NCBI GenBank assembly: GCA_036759185.1
Contig: DAIOVD010000002.1
Location: 1 to 64,000 of the forward strand
Direction: 5' to 3'
Length of the DNA stretch: 64,000 bases
DNA from: CAMDMI01 sp036759185
GTDB taxonomy: Bacteria; Bacteroidota; Bacteroidia; Cytophagales; Flexibacteraceae
Shown: positions 62,494 to 64,000 of the stretch, piece after piece
Layout: every line of letters begins with the position of its first letter
Numbering within the stretch: the stretch's first letter is position 1
Made by a program: the position numbers and the translations under genes
The notes under the pieces: model-generated
Databases searched by the model: none
The model's input: only the letters and a program-made list of their open reading frames with translations
Told to the model about the DNA's origin: nothing

Positions 62494-62617
62494 TCTGTTT
62501 ACAGTCGCCGTAAAAATAGGAAAGTGGTTACAGATTTTTGTTTACACCCATTCAAAAAACAAGAGGGTGGTTACAGATTTTTGTAACCACATGGTGGAAA
62601 AGTGGGTGGGTGTAAAC
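62494..62617 (-). promoter_or_regulatory. Operator-like palindrome cluster upstream of HTH gene B
   Basis: A perfect 9-bp inverted repeat, GTGGTTACA (62567-62575) with TGTAACCAC (62582-62590), spacer GATTTT, is the centre. A partial copy, GTGGTTACAGATTTTTGTTT, is at 62524-62543, and single sites occur at 62494-62502 (CTGTTTACA region) and 62611-62617 (TGTAAAC). The palindrome GGTTACA-GATTTT-TGTAACC closely matches GGTTACA-GAATT-TGTAATC at 38299-38317, upstream of HTH gene A. The cluster ends 14 bp before the start codon of gene B. Confidence 0.7.
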
Positions 62618-62680
62618 AAAAAATGAGACAGCTATGTATCATTTTTGAAAGTGGAAATTCTTATAAGTCCATTTGATATC

Positions 62681-63661
62681 CTAATAAGCACCCAAGAACT
62701 TGTGACCATTAAAGTGAACCAAATGGTCTGGATTATCTGCGATCCAAACTTCTGTTTCCCAGGCAACATCCATCATCCACTTTTTAAAGTCTGATCTTGT
62801 AAGGAAACCTGTCACAAAAATTAACTCAGCTTTGCAATCCTTTAACAGCCGTTTGAGCTCTAAAACCCGTACCTCACTCATTGGTCCTGTACTGTGAACT
62901 GCCTCAATTAGATACAGCCAATTTTTATTTTCACTAAAGGCAATTATATCTGGTAATTCATCGTGTGACAGCTCAAAGAAGTTCAATTTTTGTAGTGCAT
63001 CTTTGTCTATGTGAAGTGATTTTTTTGCCGTGTCACCGACATACAACAAGGTGCAATCACTTCCAAATCGAGGAAGAAATTCTTCGATTAATGACTTTTG
63101 CAAATCATTATGCTTCCCAATTGAAAGCTCGATCATTTTTCCTCCGGGCAGTTTTACAGGTATTTTGTCTAGGCTCCTTTTTCTTGAAAGGATTTCAGCA
63201 AGTGATGGCCGGTTTTCCTTGAAATTAATTAAACTTTGGCCCCAGGCATCAGTCTTAAATGTAGTTAATAACTTCCAGAAATCTGGCTGAAGAGAGTAGC
63301 CCCTTGTTGGGTCATTTGTCGCAGATCCCTTTGTTTCTCCGCTATTCAATATAAGGTCAGCTAAAAGCAAAAGTTTTAGATCTTTCCTTTTGATATCATC
63401 ATACGATCCTGGTGAAATTTTCTCCCCAAAATGCAAATTGATAAAGTTGATAATACCCCGAGTTTTCAGGTTTGTATCCAGCCGAGACTGGTTCCAATCT
63501 TCTTCAATTCCCGCTACTGCTAAGAAGCAAATGGCCATTCTTTCCAATCCCCTTTCTGTTTTCTCAATGGGAATCCCCACACTTTCCAAAATGTGAAGAG
63601 CCTCATTAATTAACTTTTTGACTTTTCTTGATTTGACGCTTTTGGGGATATAATTTTTCAT
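62681..63661 (-). CDS. BsuBI/PstI family type II restriction endonuclease
   Basis: A 326-aa endonuclease of the BsuBI/PstI family. The C-terminal catalytic half (about 195-326) carries the recognisable family blocks LLYVGDTAKKSLHID, FELSHDELPDIIAF, WLYLIEAVHSTGPMSEVRV, ELIFVTGFLTRSDFKKW and WETEVWIADNPDHLVHFNG; PDIIAF followed by EAVHS is a plausible PD-(D/E)xK-like metal centre. The N-terminal half (about 1-170) fits the family's helical domain. Cleaves specific DNA sites lacking cognate methylation; the PstI/BsuBI prototypes recognise CTGCAG, but specificity here is unknown. Its ATG follows the methyltransferase stop directly (TAGATG). Confidence 0.93.
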   Translation of the reverse strand: MKNYIPKSVKSRKVKKLINEALHILESVGIPIEKTERGLERMAICFLAVAGIEEDWNQSRLDTNLKTRGIINFINLHFGEKISPGSYDDIKRKDLKLLLLADLILNSGETKGSATNDPTRGYSLQPDFWKLLTTFKTDAWGQSLINFKENRPSLAEILSRKRSLDKIPVKLPGGKMIELSIGKHNDLQKSLIEEFLPRFGSDCTLLYVGDTAKKSLHIDKDALQKLNFFELSHDELPDIIAFSENKNWLYLIEAVHSTGPMSEVRVLELKRLLKDCKAELIFVTGFLTRSDFKKWMMDVAWETEVWIADNPDHLVHFNGHKFLGAY

Positions 63662-64000
63662 CTAAAATATTGACAGTAAGAGATTTGATTGTACGTTTTT
63701 TTCAACTATTTCTTGACCAGAGAATAAATCACCACACTGTAGAGTTTCTTTTACCGCAGTGGCCATTTGATATGCGAGTAGTGGCGGAACAGCATTACCA
63801 ATTTGGTTAAATCGCTGTGTATCATTGCCCTGAAATTCATACCAATCTGGAAAGCTCTGAAGTCGTGCAGCTTCACTATGTAACAACCTTCTTCTTCTGC
63901 CATCAGGTAATCGAACACGCTGCATATCTCCTGTAGCGCCAGCTAGATTTCTGCAAGTCAATGTCCTTGCAGGTTTATTTGGATAAAGATCCCTTGGGTT
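63662..64000 (-). CDS. DNA C5-cytosine methyltransferase, C-terminal part (runs off the window)
   Basis: The last 112 codons of a methyltransferase whose frame is still open at the window edge; the 5' part lies beyond 64000. The end of the target-recognition region (DLYPNKPARTLTCRN), motif IX (RRRLLHSEAARLQSFPDWYEF) and motif X (FNQIGNAVPPLLAYQMA) identify it as a C5-cytosine enzyme. It should protect the sites cut by the adjacent endonuclease. The stop codon abuts the endonuclease ATG with no gap, so the two are translationally coupled, methylase first. Confidence 0.93.
   Translation of the reverse strand, partial: NPRDLYPNKPARTLTCRNLAGATGDMQRVRLPDGRRRRLLHSEAARLQSFPDWYEFQGNDTQRFNQIGNAVPPLLAYQMATAVKETLQCGDLFSGQEIVEKNVQSNLLLSIF

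Noticed and set aside
1..64000. tRNA, rRNA and insertion-sequence transposase genes
   Set aside because: No cloverleaf ending in a CCA-type context, no rRNA core sequence and no DDE, Y1 or serine transposase motif was recognised by eye; a dedicated search could still find a small RNA.

Overview
The window looks like a piece of a Bacteroidota (Bacteroidetes) chromosome, probably from a draft or metagenome assembly because it holds two 100-N scaffold gaps (8399-8498 and 47402-47501). Evidence for the phylum: a GldJ-type lipoprotein; two secreted proteins with type IX secretion (T9SS) C-terminal sorting domains and one with the gliding-associated (type B) C-terminal domain next to PorP/SprF; DUF6090- and DUF6515-type proteins; the short F1 epsilon subunit; the bamD-rpoZ pair; and repeated TAnnTTTG boxes, the Bacteroidota -7 promoter element, upstream of several genes.

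Layout. 1-9.7 kb is mostly housekeeping: gldJ, atpC-atpD, rpmH-rnpA-ctpA, menC, a class C acid phosphatase, a polytopic membrane protein split by an assembly gap, and a small membrane protein. valS (10.0-12.7 kb) is followed by an exported protein of unknown function. 13.6-23.1 kb is a co-directional surface-polysaccharide cluster: rfbF-rfbG-rfbH (CDP-glucose to CDP-dideoxyhexose), an SDR, an FkbM methyltransferase, an acetolactate-synthase-like ThDP enzyme, a GT2 glycosyltransferase and a polytopic membrane protein. The ThDP enzyme suggests a branched, yersiniose-like 3,6-dideoxyhexose. 23.1-27.7 kb, on the minus strand, holds purH-mreB-mreC-mreD and tadA, followed by a secreted M43 metalloprotease with a T9SS tail.

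30.3-37.0 kb carries tatD, asparaginase, bamD-rpoZ and two tandem POT transporters. 37.0-42.1 kb is looser: a DUF6090 protein, an HTH/coiled-coil gene with a dense operator-like palindrome cluster, an esterase, a YgiD-type dioxygenase, an AraC regulator and several families of intergenic palindromic repeats. 42.3-50.9 kb holds a PAS-only sensor, a secreted GH13 amylase, a gap-truncated membrane protein, a signal-peptidase-like protein that lacks the catalytic lysine, a DUF6515 protein and a CinA-family amidohydrolase. 51.0-58.1 kb is a minus-strand module: large type-B-CTD cargo, PorP/SprF, then an OmpA/PD40 anchor. trpF-trpB follow without trpA.

The last 3.6 kb is accessory: a small acidic protein with a good promoter, an AT-rich stretch, a higher-order array of AACCTATAAGG palindromes, a second HTH/coiled-coil gene whose operator palindrome nearly matches that of the first 24 kb away, and a restriction-modification pair (BsuBI/PstI-family endonuclease fused head-to-tail with a C5-cytosine methyltransferase that runs off the window). 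The most novel-looking signal is the pair of HTH/coiled-coil genes that share operator sequences, one of them beside the R-M system and the palindrome array. No tRNA, rRNA, CRISPR array or canonical transposase was recognised.
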